DNA of 64,000 bases, taken from NCBI RefSeq assembly GCF_003584645.1, contig NZ_AP017928.1, positions 3,076,395-3,140,394 of the forward strand, in the 5' to 3' direction. Made by a program: the position numbers and the translations under genes. This document shows positions 50,237 through 60,084 of this stretch, piece after piece. The notes below the pieces were generated by a model. It had not been told where the DNA came from. It was given only the letters and a program-made list of their open reading frames with translations, and did no database searches. The DNA comes from Methylocaldum marinum (GTDB lineage: Bacteria > Pseudomonadota > Gammaproteobacteria > Methylococcales > Methylococcaceae). Numbering within the stretch: the stretch's first letter is position 1; each line of letters begins with the position of its first letter.

Positions 50237-51129
50237 GTCGAAGCTGGATTACCCAAAGAGAACGCAGCACCGGTTTCTGGCTGCGAACCATAGTCTGGAT
50301 CGCCTTGCGGCTCGGGCGGCCCATCGCTCGCGCCCTGCTCTATCCGATCACGGCTTATTTTTTCATTTTCGCCGACCGTTCGCGCCGAGCCTCGGCCGCC
50401 TATCTCAGGCGCATCCTGGGCCGGGCGCCATCGCCGCGGGAACTGTTCCGCCACTATCACACCTTCGCCGAAGCCCTGCTCGATCGGGTTTTCGTATTCG
50501 CCGAACGCGACGAATTCTTTCGAATCCGGATACACGGCTTCGATCTGCTGGAGCGATTGATTGCCGACAAACGAGGATTCCTCCTGGTCGGCGCCCACGT
50601 CGGCAGCTTCGAGATTCTTCGCGGCCTCGGCCTCAGGCACAAGGGACTTTCGGTCAAGGCGCTGGTCTATGGCGAGAATTCGCCCAAGATCAACGCCATT
50701 TTCAGGACGCTGAACCCGGCTCTGTTCAAGGACATCGTCCCCGTAGGCACTCCGAACGCCCTCCTCGGTCTTGACGAGCACATCTCCCTGGGCGGCGTTG
50801 TCGCCCTGCTGGGCGACCGCAGCGTACACGGCGAAAAGCGCGTGCTGTGCCGGTTTCTGGGCGAACAAGCCTGGTTCCCCGCGGCACCGGTACTGCTGGC
50901 GAATTTGTTCAAGGTTCCGATCGTTCTGTTCTTCTGCCTGCACAAAGGCGATGCCCGCTACGAGGTGCATTTCGAGCTGCTCGCCGAGCGCGTTGAATGC
51001 CCGCGGAAAGACCGCGACGAAATCATCCGGAAGCACATGCAGGCGTACGCCGACCGGCTGGAACATTACTGCCGCCGGGCGCCTTACAACTGGTTCAATT
51101 TTTACGACTTTTGGGACAAGAGCGGGTAG
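50233..51129 (+). CDS. LpxL/HtrB-family lysophospholipid-type acyltransferase
   Basis: 298 residues from ATG 50233 (MSRSWITQRERSTGFW), overlapping the dehydratase stop (ATGA). One N-terminal membrane helix (IARALLYPITAYFFIFA) is present. The acyltransferase H-x4-E-like site falls in LVGAHVGSFEILRG. Downstream blocks VVALLGDRSVHGEKRVLCRF and the C-terminal YNWFNFYDFW are typical. Such enzymes in aryl polyene and flexirubin clusters attach the finished chain to a lipid at the inner membrane. It is the last gene of the operon. Confidence 0.9.
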   Translation: MSRSWITQRERSTGFWLRTIVWIALRLGRPIARALLYPITAYFFIFADRSRRASAAYLRRILGRAPSPRELFRHYHTFAEALLDRVFVFAERDEFFRIRIHGFDLLERLIADKRGFLLVGAHVGSFEILRGLGLRHKGLSVKALVYGENSPKINAIFRTLNPALFKDIVPVGTPNALLGLDEHISLGGVVALLGDRSVHGEKRVLCRFLGEQAWFPAAPVLLANLFKVPIVLFFCLHKGDARYEVHFELLAERVECPRKDRDEIIRKHMQAYADRLEHYCRRAPYNWFNFYDFWDKSG

Positions 51130-51736
51130 GACGGACCAAGCGCGCCCGGTCCCGGGGCGGCGGCTGTCCGTAGGCTGCGGTGAGGCACGAACCGCACCGC
51201 AGCGCCACCGAACGATGCCTGTCCTGAGCAGCGTCGAAGGGCTTTGACGCCGACGGCGATAGCCTCTATGGCTTAAAGCGTTTCTCTCGCGCGTACGGGA
51301 GAACAGGTTTGGCGGAAGTCGTTGGCTCCTTGGCGACTGCTTCTACTTGCTACCGAAAATCCCGGACTTTGAATTGGCGCGAATACCCTTCGGACTGCAA
51401 CGATTTGGAGCAACCCGTAAACAAATTGTTCACTTCCATGATCCACAAGGCCGTCGTTCGAGGCGGCGCGCCATGTAGCGTTTTTTCGACTCATTTTCAC
51501 CGCGTCATACCCCATTGACTGAAGCAATCCGGCTTGGACATACTCAGCGCCCGCGACTGCTGAATGCCTCCCTGTCCCCTGGGGGGCGCGTCTGACTTTT
51601 CCTACCGCGTGCATATCACGTAAAGGTCGTCCGCCTACCCCCTGGCGGGCATGCCGCTCGCGGCGCTCGTTCAGCAGCCGGCACCAATCAAATCATTTTT
51701 GTTTCTATTCGTTTTATATCTAGAAGGTCGAGTGAA
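51130..51736. other. Gene-free stretch
   Basis: 607 bp with decayed repeat pieces, including CTGAGCAGCGTCGAAGGGC near 51226, related to the CCCTTCGAC family. A minus-strand frame of 113 codons has no family signature. Nothing else was recognised. Confidence 0.4.
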
Positions 51737-51928
51737 ATGGCAGATTATACGGTTACGATCGAACAGGTTTCCGACGGCAAATGGGCTTGTTTTCTTCATC
51801 TTCAGGGACATGACCAGCCTATCCATCTGGGCAAGGAGTTCAAGAGCGAGGAACGGGCCGAAAATTGGCTAAACGTTTCCGAAGCCGAAACCGCTATCGA
51901 AATGATGATTAGACAACACAAGAAATAA
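51737..51928 (+). CDS. Small protein of unknown function
   Basis: 63 residues (MADYTVTIEQVSDGKWACFL...). The composition is regular, with beta-like first half and a helical, charged second half. A GGTCGAG sequence lies about 7 bases upstream. No family recognised; it stands alone between repeat-rich gaps. Confidence 0.55.
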   Translation: MADYTVTIEQVSDGKWACFLHLQGHDQPIHLGKEFKSEERAENWLNVSEAETAIEMMIRQHKK

Positions 51929-52146
51929 GCCTTGTCGGCACTCGCGTCTTCTCCGGTAGGCGGACGGGCTCCAATCGGCATCTCCAACCATGTGAGCGTA
52001 CAATGGATTGAACGAAGTCCTTTCGGGGAGCGCTTCATATCACCCGGCAGGCTATGCCTGCCGGGCACTCTTCGGCAGGCGGCTTCCCTCCCCCGTCTTG
52101 TGCAGCGAATGAGGAATTTTCTGCCGCCCCGGACGCGGCCGCTTTC

Positions 52147-52458
52147 CTACCAAGGCTTTCCGCCCATGGTTTTGCGCAAGTGTACGTAGTCGTAAAGATC
52201 ACTGAGCATGAAATGGCGATTTTGCGGATCACGCATGTGGGCAACCGTCGCTTTGTCGCCCGCCAGATAACGCGAGGCCGTGATACGGAACTCCTGAGGC
52301 ATGCTGAGATTGAATTCGGAAGGCTTCACCAGCAAGCCGCAAATCCTTTCGAATAGCAAGCGATAACGCTCATCTTCCGGTTCCAGATACGCCGGACCGA
52401 AGTCTTTACCGTAGTGCGCGAAAAGCGACATGTAATCATCCGCGTCGGGTTTGTTCAT
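52147..52458 (-). CDS. Small hypothetical protein
   Basis: 103 residues (MNKPDADDYMSLFAHYGKDF...), polar and soluble with no signal peptide. Amino-acid use is plausible for a real gene (ITASRYLAGDKATVAHMRDP), but there is no strong ribosome site and no family match by eye. Frames on either strand at 52436-52753 overlap its start and are weaker. Confidence 0.4.
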   Translation of the reverse strand: MNKPDADDYMSLFAHYGKDFGPAYLEPEDERYRLLFERICGLLVKPSEFNLSMPQEFRITASRYLAGDKATVAHMRDPQNRHFMLSDLYDYVHLRKTMGGKPW

Positions 52459-52798
52459 GAGAGGTCAACTCGAGAAAGCGATCGGCGTCGGGGCAAGCTA
52501 CCAGGAACTTGGGTATGCGCCGAACGAGGTACATGTTTCCGCGCTCGAACCCGAGCACGGCCAAATTCATTTCGTATGCGACGAAAAATACAGGTGTTCG
52601 GCTTCCACGACCATTGGCTCTAATCGAAACCTTTCGTTTACGGCCGACGGCTTTTTTCGAAATCACGAAAGTGGTAAACAGCCGTAACCATGGGAAAAGC
52701 GTAACGTGAATCCCGGGGTTTGAGGCCGCGGATTGCCGAGTCTCGTTCCGCATTTTGTCTATCTTCAGTCCGAATAACGCAGGCTAGCGAGGCACACA

Positions 52799-53455
52799 AT
52801 GAAAGTCTTTCAGCCGAACTTGCTTCTTTATGCGCTATTGATTTGCACCGGACTCATCACGGCCTGCTCCAGCCCGGGTTACAACGACAATCCATCGCAG
52901 CAGATCACGAACACCCGGCTCGGCTGCCCGGCTGCCACGGACTTTTTCGCCGTCTATTTCAGCATGCATCTCCAGCCGTCCGACGAAAACCAGGAGACAA
53001 GGATTACCAAAGACCTCTTCCGCTCGTATTGCGAAGAGATTCCGGCCCCCGGCAAGGTATTTTTTACAGCCGATCTGGCGGGTATCGAGCTCAGGAGCGT
53101 ACCCATCGGAATCCGGATCGTCGAACAAGCGTTTGCGGACGGCGACGAAAGCAATGCCGAAAATTTCGGGGATCTACGCACGGTTTCGGAGATTGATGCA
53201 AAACTCCATCCCAAAGGTGTCATCGAATCGCATTTCGAAATCGATAAGAAAGGGCATTACGCTATTTACCTGATCAAAACAGGAGAAGACGGCGTTTCGG
53301 TTCGAGAGCAACTGCGGATCCCGTTCAAGGTCGGCGGCGACTCCGCCGTAAAACGCTTTGCGGCTCGTATCGTAACCGTGTTCGGTATCGCCGCGGGTCT
53401 CACGCTCATCGGCTTCGTGAGCATGCGATACGGACGAAGACGCAAGGGTCTTTAG
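52799..53455 (+). CDS. Lipoprotein with C-terminal membrane helix, unknown function
   Basis: 218 residues. The signal peptide ends in a lipobox (GLITAC, Cys 23). The mature part is a small alpha/beta domain with Cys 43 and Cys 78; residues about 185-205 form a membrane helix (IVTVFGIAAGLTLIGFVSMR) followed by RRRK, which would place the very end in the cytosol. No family recognised. The gap before it (52459-52798) has no convincing gene. Confidence 0.65.
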   Translation: MKVFQPNLLLYALLICTGLITACSSPGYNDNPSQQITNTRLGCPAATDFFAVYFSMHLQPSDENQETRITKDLFRSYCEEIPAPGKVFFTADLAGIELRSVPIGIRIVEQAFADGDESNAENFGDLRTVSEIDAKLHPKGVIESHFEIDKKGHYAIYLIKTGEDGVSVREQLRIPFKVGGDSAVKRFAARIVTVFGIAAGLTLIGFVSMRYGRRRKGL

Positions 53456-53940
53456 AAAGCTTAGCGTCCTTGCTCGGCACCGACGATTCCGGGTTTGGAG
53501 CATTTTCATATCTACCCTACGGGAACTCGCGAGCAGGTCGGAAAGCCTTTGCCGACGCCGCCGTTGGGCCACCCGGTCCGTCGGCAAAGGATTGCCGACC
53601 TACGAAAGCTAATTCCTTCGCCATTCGAGTGAACATGAATCGGATGGGTAGAGCGAAGCGAAACCCATCAATGGCGGGTTAGCCGTTCGACAGGCTCTGC
53701 GTAAGCCGCCGATTCGCGGTTGCTCGGCGGGTTACGGCCTGGCGGCCTAACCCGCCCTACAAAAATGAATGCTTTATTGAAAGCGCTTTGGAATAACGGA
53801 ACTCCCCGTCTCCCGCCGCCTGACACGCCCTATTGACCCGGCCCAAAATAACGTTCGCCCTGAGCTTGTCGAAGGGCACTCGGCTTGGGGCTTCGACAAG
53901 CTCAGCCCGAACGGAATCAATAGGGTATTTAAGGGCCGGA
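53456..53940. repeat. Cluster of three dispersed repeat families
   Basis: In order: a GTCGGCAA-type pair (about 53535-53615), a GTAGGGTGGG-type palindrome pair (about 53645-53760, arms GGGTAGAGCGAAGCGAAACC and GGCCTAACCCGCCCTAC), and a TTCGCCCTGAGCTTGTCGAAGG pair with its inverted partner CTTCGACAAGCTCAGCCCGAA (53861-53920). The latter two end just short of cusA's stop. No gene. Confidence 0.75.
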
Positions 53941-56900
53941 TTAATAATATCCGCCGGACGTCTCCTTGACCTGGGAACGCCGACGGCCGTTTTTCAACGC
54001 CAGGGATTTAACCTCCTTGTGCCAGCGCCAGCTTACGTAAAGCGCCGGAACCACCAGCAGGGTGAGCAGCATCGCCGAGCCGATGCCGCCGATCATGGGG
54101 GCGGCCAAGCGCTTCATCACGTCCGCCCCGGTGCCGGTGGCGAACATGACGGGGGCGAGTCCCACGATATTGGCGAGCCCGGTCATGGTGACCGGCCGGA
54201 TGCGTTCTATCGCCCCGTCGTGTACGGCTTCCACCAGGTCCGAAAGGGTGTTGAGGCGGCCTGCTTCCCGGCGCCGCTTCACGGCTTCGCCGAGATAGGC
54301 CAGCATCACCGCGCTGGTTTCGGCCGCGACGCCCGCCAAAGCGATGAGTCCTACCCAGACCGCGATGCTCCGGTTATAGCCGAGCAGCGCCATGAGCCAG
54401 ATGCCGCCCACCAGGGCCAGCGGCACGCCCAGCATGACCATCAAGGTTTCGGGGACCGAGCGAAAGGCAAAGTAGTACAGGACGAAGATGATCGCGAGCG
54501 TCAGCGGCAGGAAAATCTTGAGGCGCTCCTTCACCCGCTCCATGAACTCGTATTGGCCCGACAAAGCCAGGACATAACCGGCCGGCAGTTCGATCTCTTG
54601 CAGGGACTGTTTCAATGCCTCCACGTAGCCGCCCACATCCCGTCCCGCCATGTCCACCAGGACGTATCCGGCCAGCATGCCGTCCTCGTCCCGGATCATG
54701 GCCGGGCCGGCGATCATGCGCAAGGCGGCCAGCTGCGCCAGCGGCACCTGGGCGCCGCTGGGCGTATCCACCAGGACCCGCCCCAGCTTGTCCGGATCGT
54801 CACGCAGCTCCCGCAGATAGCGGACGTTGATGGGATAGCGCTCGCGTCCCTCGATGGTGATGTCGATGTTCTCCCCGCCGATCGCCGATTCGATGTAGCG
54901 GTGCACGTCTTCCACGGTGAGCCCGAATCGGGCGATTTCCTCGCGCTTGACGGCGAAATCCAGAAAATACCCTCCGGAGACACGCTCCGCGTACACACTG
55001 CGGGTGCCGGGGACGTCTTTCGCCAGAATTTCGATGGCTTTGCCGATCTCCTCGATCTTCTTGAGATCGGGGCCGAAGATCTTGATCCCTACCGGCGTCC
55101 GAATCCCGGTGGCGAGCATGTCGTTGCGCGCCTTGATCGGCATGGTCCAGGCATTGGTGACCCCGGGGTATTGCAGCGCCCGGTCCATCTCCGCAAGCAG
55201 GGTTTCGTAGGTGACGCCCGGCCGCCACTGCCGTTTCGGTTTGAGCTCGACGGTGACCTCCATCATGCTGAACGGGGCGGGATCGGTGGATGTCTCGGCG
55301 CGTCCGGACTTGCCGAAAACCCGCGCCACTTCCGGGAAGGCCTTGAGCTTCCGGTCCATCTGCTGCAGCAGTCTGCCGGCCTCGGTCACCGAGATGCCGG
55401 GCAGCGTCGTCGGCATGTAAAGAATGGTGCCTTCGTCCAGGGGCGGCATGAATTCCGCACCCATGCGCAAGTAGGCGGGAACGATACTGGCGATCGCCAC
55501 TGCGGAGACCAGTAGAAGCACCACGCGGTAACGCAGCGCCTGTCTCAGCACCGGTGCATAAAGACGCTGCAGCAGACGGTTCACGGGATGCCGCCGTTCC
55601 GGGATGATCCGCCCGCGGACGAACATCGGTAGCAGCGCCGGAATCAGCGTTACCGCCAGCACCGCACTGACGCCGATCGACAGGTTCTTGGTCCAGGCCA
55701 GCGGCTTGAACAACCGTCCCTCCTGGGCTTCCAGGATGAACACCGGCAGAAAGGCGACCGCGATCACCAACAGCGATGCGAAGATCGGCGGCCCCACTTC
55801 CTTGGCGGAATCGATCAGAATCTGGGTCCGATCGCCGACACAGCCGCCCCGCTCCCATTCCTCGAGGCGGCGATGGGCGTTGTCCACCATGACGATGGAG
55901 GCGTCCACCATGTCGCCGACCGCCACGATGATGCCGCCTATGGACATGACGTTCATGCCGACGCCGAGAAGGAAAACCGGTATGAACGCGATCAGCACGG
56001 CGATCGGCAGGGTGATGATGGGAATCAGGGCCGAACGGAAATGCAGCAGAAAGGCGACGATCAGCACGCTGACGACGATCATTTCTTCGCTCAGACTTTC
56101 GGTCGCCGTCGCCACCGATTTCCGGATCAGATCGCTGCGGTCGTAAACCGATACGATCTTCACGCCCTTGGGCAGCGACGGCTCGATGTCCTTCAGCTTG
56201 GCCTTGATCCGGGCGATGGTCGCCAAGGCATCCTGGCCGTAGCGCATGACCACGACGCCGCCCGCCACCTCGCCTTTCCCGTCGAGTTCCACCAGCCCGC
56301 GGCGCATATCCGGCCCCAATGTCACCGAGGCAATATTCCGCAGCAGGATAGGCGTGCCGGCGGGACTCACGCCCACCGCGATGTTTTCGATGTCGGCGGT
56401 GGACCGGATATATCCCCGGCCGCGGACCATGTATTCGGCGCCGGAAAATTCGACCACCCGGCCGCCCACGTCCAGGTTGCTCATGCGCACCTTGTTGACG
56501 ATGTCGGACACCGACAGCCGATACCCCAGCAGTTTTGTCGGATCCAGGTTGATCTGATACTGGCGCACGAAACCGCCCACGCTGGCCACCTCGGCCACCC
56601 CTTCCACGCTGGCCAGCCAGTAGCGGAGATACCAGTCCTGGAAGGAGCGTAAGCTGGCGAGATCCTGCTGCCCCGTCTGATCGACCAGGGCATACTGGAA
56701 CACCCATCCCACCGGGGTGGCGTCCGGACCGAGCTGGGGCGTCAGGCCCTGGGGCAGGCGTCCCGCCAGCTGGCTCATGTACTCCATGACGCGCGAACGG
56801 GCCCAATAAATGTCGGTGCCTTCCTTGAACAGCACGTACACATAGGAATAGCCGAAGTCCGAAAAGCCGCGCACCACCTCCACGTTAGGCGCCGAAATCA

Positions 56901-57117
56901 GGGAGGTCACGATGGGATAGGTGACCTGGTCTTCCACCAGGTCGGGCGAGCGTCCCGGCCACTGGGTATAGACGATGACCTGGGTGTCGGACAGATCCGG
57001 CAACGCGTCGATCGGAGTGTTGCGCATGCACCAGGAACCCGCCGCGGCCAGGCCGAACACCAGCAGCAGCACGATGAAGCGTTTCCTGGCACAAAATTCG
57101 ATGAGATTTTCGACCAT
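53941..57117 (-). CDS. cusA: Heavy-metal RND efflux pump CusA/CzcA family
   Basis: 1058 residues, full length. Family blocks are VENLIEFCARKRFIVLLLVF, PDLSDTQVIVYTQWPGRSP, the TM4 proton-relay stretch GIIVAVGDMVDASIVMVDNA, MPIKARNDMLATGIRTPVGI with the CusA-type methionine, and TMTGLANIVGLAPVMFATGT. It forms the inner-membrane trimer that exports monovalent copper/silver or divalent metals from periplasm and cytosol through CusB and CusC. The MLATGI methionine favours Cu/Ag. Start 14 bp after cusB. Confidence 0.93.
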   Translation of the reverse strand: MVENLIEFCARKRFIVLLLVFGLAAAGSWCMRNTPIDALPDLSDTQVIVYTQWPGRSPDLVEDQVTYPIVTSLISAPNVEVVRGFSDFGYSYVYVLFKEGTDIYWARSRVMEYMSQLAGRLPQGLTPQLGPDATPVGWVFQYALVDQTGQQDLASLRSFQDWYLRYWLASVEGVAEVASVGGFVRQYQINLDPTKLLGYRLSVSDIVNKVRMSNLDVGGRVVEFSGAEYMVRGRGYIRSTADIENIAVGVSPAGTPILLRNIASVTLGPDMRRGLVELDGKGEVAGGVVVMRYGQDALATIARIKAKLKDIEPSLPKGVKIVSVYDRSDLIRKSVATATESLSEEMIVVSVLIVAFLLHFRSALIPIITLPIAVLIAFIPVFLLGVGMNVMSIGGIIVAVGDMVDASIVMVDNAHRRLEEWERGGCVGDRTQILIDSAKEVGPPIFASLLVIAVAFLPVFILEAQEGRLFKPLAWTKNLSIGVSAVLAVTLIPALLPMFVRGRIIPERRHPVNRLLQRLYAPVLRQALRYRVVLLLVSAVAIASIVPAYLRMGAEFMPPLDEGTILYMPTTLPGISVTEAGRLLQQMDRKLKAFPEVARVFGKSGRAETSTDPAPFSMMEVTVELKPKRQWRPGVTYETLLAEMDRALQYPGVTNAWTMPIKARNDMLATGIRTPVGIKIFGPDLKKIEEIGKAIEILAKDVPGTRSVYAERVSGGYFLDFAVKREEIARFGLTVEDVHRYIESAIGGENIDITIEGRERYPINVRYLRELRDDPDKLGRVLVDTPSGAQVPLAQLAALRMIAGPAMIRDEDGMLAGYVLVDMAGRDVGGYVEALKQSLQEIELPAGYVLALSGQYEFMERVKERLKIFLPLTLAIIFVLYYFAFRSVPETLMVMLGVPLALVGGIWLMALLGYNRSIAVWVGLIALAGVAAETSAVMLAYLGEAVKRRREAGRLNTLSDLVEAVHDGAIERIRPVTMTGLANIVGLAPVMFATGTGADVMKRLAAPMIGGIGSAMLLTLLVVPALYVSWRWHKEVKSLALKNGRRRSQVKETSGGYY

Positions 57118-57131
57118 GCCGGTGTTCTGCC

Positions 57132-58490
57132 TCAGTCTTTGCTACCGTTCATGCCTCCCACGGCGGCTTCGAGCTGGCTCTCGGAGTCGATCAGAAAGTT
57201 CGCCGAAGTGACGATGTGGTCACCCGGATGCAGGCCCCGGGTGATCTCGATCCATTCCGCCCCCCTCACGCCCGTGGTCACGTTGCGCCACTCGAGCTTT
57301 CCGCCGCCGTGATGAATGAAGACGATTTTCCGCTCACCGGTTTCGAGCACCGCGTCCTTGGGAACCGCGAGCCGTTCTCCCAGGGGAATATTGAGTTCGA
57401 CGCTGGCGTACATGTCCGGCTTGAGCTTTTCCTCCGGGTTGGCCAGCGTGAAGCGCACCTTGGCCGTGCGCGAGCGGGGATCGATGGTGGGATAGATGAA
57501 GTCGACGCGCGCCTGGAAATGCACAGCCGGGTCGTAGGACAGCGTCACGTCCGCGGTCTGTCCGACCTTGATCAAACCCAATTCGTATTCGTAAATATCG
57601 CCGAGGATCCAGATCGAGGACAGATCGGCAATGGTGTAAAGCGGGTCGCCGGGCTTCACATACATGCCGGCCACGGCCTTCCTTTCCATGACCGTGCCGC
57701 TGATCGGCGCATGTATGGGCAGGGTCTTGAGTACTTCGCCGGAGCGCTCGAGGTCCTCGATGTGGTCTTCCGTGATGTCCCAGAGCAGCAGGCGTCTGCG
57801 CGTCACCTCGAGCATCGACCGGGCATCTTCCGCTATTTCCGGAAACTCGCTGTTCCCGAGATCGCGTACGCTTTGCAATGCGAGCAGGTATTCCTGCTGA
57901 CTGGCGACCAAATCCGGACTGTACAGCGTAAACAGCTCCTCGCCCTGCTTGACGCGATCTCCGGTAGCGCTCACGCGCAGCCGGTCGATCCAGCCTTCGA
58001 TCTTGATGTTGACGTTGGCGAGCTTGCGCTCGTCGATCTCGACCCGGCCGACGGTGCGAATCATCCGCGACAGGGCGCGCTTTCCCGCAATCTCGAACTT
58101 GACCCCGATCTCCTGCAGCCGATCCGGGCTGATGGTTATGGTGGACGCCCCGTGTCCTGCGTGTCCTGCGTGTCCTGCGTGTCCTGCGTGTCCTGCGTGT
58201 CCTGCGTGTCCTGCGTGTCCTGCGTGTCCTGCGTGTCCTGCGTGTCCTGCGTGTCCTGCGTGTCCTGCGTGTCCTCCATGTCCGGCTGCCGTCTGGGCGG
58301 CGAGCGCGGCCCCCTCGATCGAAGCGGACTGCTCGTTTCCGCATCCTGCGAGCAAGATCGAAAGGGTCAAACCCCGCATCCACAGTCTTCCGGCCCGCCC
58401 ATCCCACGGTATGTCGATCGTGCCGTCCCCGGAATTCGCCGCCAGGCGACCCGCTCCGTGGTCCAAGCTTGTTCCCGGCAACTCCGTCAT
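57132..58490 (-). CDS. cusB: CusB/CzcB-type membrane-fusion protein with GHA repeat
   Basis: From ATG 58490, which overlaps cusC's stop (ATGA), the product has about 452 residues. A second ATG at 58379 (MRGLTLSILLAGC) would start the lipoprotein signal directly and may be the true start. After the lipobox come thirteen GHA repeats, a His-rich stretch that can bind Cu, Ag or Zn. The adaptor proper follows: VGRVEIDERKLANVNIKIEG, LVASQQEYLLALQSVRDLGN and the barrel/proximal domains to VVGGMNGSKD-like end. It bridges CusA and CusC in the periplasm. Confidence 0.92.
   Translation of the reverse strand: MTELPGTSLDHGAGRLAANSGDGTIDIPWDGRAGRLWMRGLTLSILLAGCGNEQSASIEGAALAAQTAAGHGGHAGHAGHAGHAGHAGHAGHAGHAGHAGHAGHAGHAGHAGHGASTITISPDRLQEIGVKFEIAGKRALSRMIRTVGRVEIDERKLANVNIKIEGWIDRLRVSATGDRVKQGEELFTLYSPDLVASQQEYLLALQSVRDLGNSEFPEIAEDARSMLEVTRRRLLLWDITEDHIEDLERSGEVLKTLPIHAPISGTVMERKAVAGMYVKPGDPLYTIADLSSIWILGDIYEYELGLIKVGQTADVTLSYDPAVHFQARVDFIYPTIDPRSRTAKVRFTLANPEEKLKPDMYASVELNIPLGERLAVPKDAVLETGERKIVFIHHGGGKLEWRNVTTGVRGAEWIEITRGLHPGDHIVTSANFLIDSESQLEAAVGGMNGSKD
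58152..58277. repeat. Tandem 9-bp repeat inside cusB
   Basis: Thirteen identical units GTGTCCTGC (58152-58268) and one variant unit (58269-58277). On the coding strand each unit gives Gly-His-Ala. A unit length divisible by three keeps every frame open, which explains long false frames on both strands here. Confidence 0.95.
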
Positions 58491-59725
58491 GGCCTTTCTC
58501 CTATGATTTCCTCGATCCGTGCCAGTGCCTTTTCGTGTTCCGTCATTTCCCGATGCAGCTCGATTTCGTTTTCCTGCAAGGTCAAAAGGCTGTTGAGCAG
58601 GGTCAGGAAATCCACCTTCCCGACCGCATAGCTCGCCTGCGCCGAAGCCAGGGTCAGGCGCGCCTGGGGAATCAGGGCGTGTGCCAGCAGTTTGACCAAT
58701 TCCTCCGCCCTCTCGGTGCGCGCGAGATTGTCCTGAACCCGGGCCGCAAGCGCTTGCTTGATCGCCCACCAGTCCTGCATCGCCGCCTGCTTGCCGGCTA
58801 CCGCCTGTTTCACGCCGTAGCGCTGCTTGTCGGCGTAATAAAGCGGCACCTTGACGCTGAGCATCACCTGATAGCCGTCGCGATTCATGGTTTCGTTACG
58901 CCAGCCGAGTGCGCTCACTTCGAAATCCGGGAAATATTCGCGCTTGGCCAAGGCCAGCGTGTTTTCACTGCGTTCGATACTCTTCACCTGCGCGCGAAGC
59001 AAAGGCGCCGCGTGCTCGGCCAGAACCTGGATGTCTTCCGGTCCGTGTGCTAGCGGTGTAACCTCGATCTCCTGCGGTATGCCCAGGGGATGGGTAGGCG
59101 GATGCCTCAGTATCCGGTTGATTTCCGCCCGGAGCGACTTGCCCTGCTGTTCGAGTATGGCCAGGCGCTGCAACACTCGGGAGATCTCCGTCTGGGCGCG
59201 GAACACATCCTGCTGGGTCCCTTGTCCCACCATATAGCGGGCTTTCGCCGTTTTCTCGAAGTTTTGCAGCAGAATCAGGTTTTTCCGCACGATTTCGAGC
59301 GCCTTATGGACCAGGTGCAGGTCATAGAACGCCTCCTTGAGACGTGCCTGCACGTTCAACCGCACCGCCAGGTATTCCTGTTCGGTCCGATCGGCTTCGC
59401 TGGCCGCCACCTCGCCGCGCAGGCCGAGCTTGCCCGGAAAGGGGATTTCCTGGCTGACCCCGTACATCGCTTCCCGCTCGACCACCTCCCGATAGCCCAG
59501 ATTGATCTTGGGATCGGGCAGGGTGCGGACTTGCGGGATCAACGCGCTTGCAGCCTCCAAACGCTGCCGTGCGGCCTGGATGTCCGGATTGTTTTCCAAG
59601 GCTTCCTGAACCAGGCTTTCCAGTTCCAGCCGCGGCTCCGCCGGGTCTCCGAAAGCCGCCGCGCTCCCAAGTGCGATCGCGAGGAGAATGCCGGGCAGGC
59701 ATTTTCTTCCGCCCCGATTCGTCAT
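58487..59725 (-). CDS. cusC: Outer-membrane efflux protein CusC/CzcC (TolC family)
   Basis: 412 residues from ATG 59725, chosen because GGAGAG lies 6 bases upstream; another ATG is 6 bases earlier. A signal peptide (GILLAIALGSAAAFG) precedes the two OEP repeats (LVQEALENNPDIQAARQRLE, YGVSQEIPFPGKLGLRGEVA; LARTERAEELVKLLAHALIP). It forms the outer-membrane channel of the metal pump. First gene of the cusCBA operon; no cusRS-type regulator is adjacent. Confidence 0.93.
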   Translation of the reverse strand: MTNRGGRKCLPGILLAIALGSAAAFGDPAEPRLELESLVQEALENNPDIQAARQRLEAASALIPQVRTLPDPKINLGYREVVEREAMYGVSQEIPFPGKLGLRGEVAASEADRTEQEYLAVRLNVQARLKEAFYDLHLVHKALEIVRKNLILLQNFEKTAKARYMVGQGTQQDVFRAQTEISRVLQRLAILEQQGKSLRAEINRILRHPPTHPLGIPQEIEVTPLAHGPEDIQVLAEHAAPLLRAQVKSIERSENTLALAKREYFPDFEVSALGWRNETMNRDGYQVMLSVKVPLYYADKQRYGVKQAVAGKQAAMQDWWAIKQALAARVQDNLARTERAEELVKLLAHALIPQARLTLASAQASYAVGKVDFLTLLNSLLTLQENEIELHREMTEHEKALARIEEIIGERP

Positions 59726-59974
59726 GCGCATCTCTCCGGTGCGATTCCAGGTTCCAAGGCGCCGCGATACCGGCTTTTGCATGCCGATACCGGTTTTTCA
59801 TCAATCCGGGCGCGATCAATGGATTGAACCCGCTCGCTTTCCGACGTTGAATCATCGCAGCCGGCCCGACGCCGAACCACGCCCGTAGCCCCAAAATACC
59901 CTGCAATCCGTGTTGAAATTAGCGCTGTGGCCAAGCCTTGCTTGCTCCCGTTGAGACCCGTGGAAAATCCTTAT

Positions 59975-60084
59975 GGAAGCTCTGAATAAGTCCTCTCCCT
60001 CTGGAAGAAGGTTGGATGAGGGCCTGTTAGATCACTCAGTTGCACCGGTCGCTTCTCCGAATTGGAGACTTAATCAGAGCTTCC
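59975..60084. mobile_element. 110-bp MITE, copy 2, TTAT target duplication
   Basis: GGAAGCTCTGAATAAGTC and the inverted GACTTAATCAGAGCTTCC form 18-bp ends with one mismatch. TTAT flanks both sides (59971-59974 and 60085-60088). Same length and about the same interior as 44775-44884. It lies upstream of cusC. Confidence 0.88.

Noticed and set aside
52436-52753. Small frames on both strands between 52436 and 52753
   Set aside because: They overlap each other and a slightly better frame, with no ribosome site or motif.
58152-58277. CRISPR-like regular array
   Set aside because: Units are contiguous 9-mers with no spacers and lie inside a coding gene.
57216-58631. 471-codon plus-strand frame with CVS repeats opposite cusB
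   Set aside because: It is antisense to cusB and stays open only because the 9-bp repeat has no stop in any frame.
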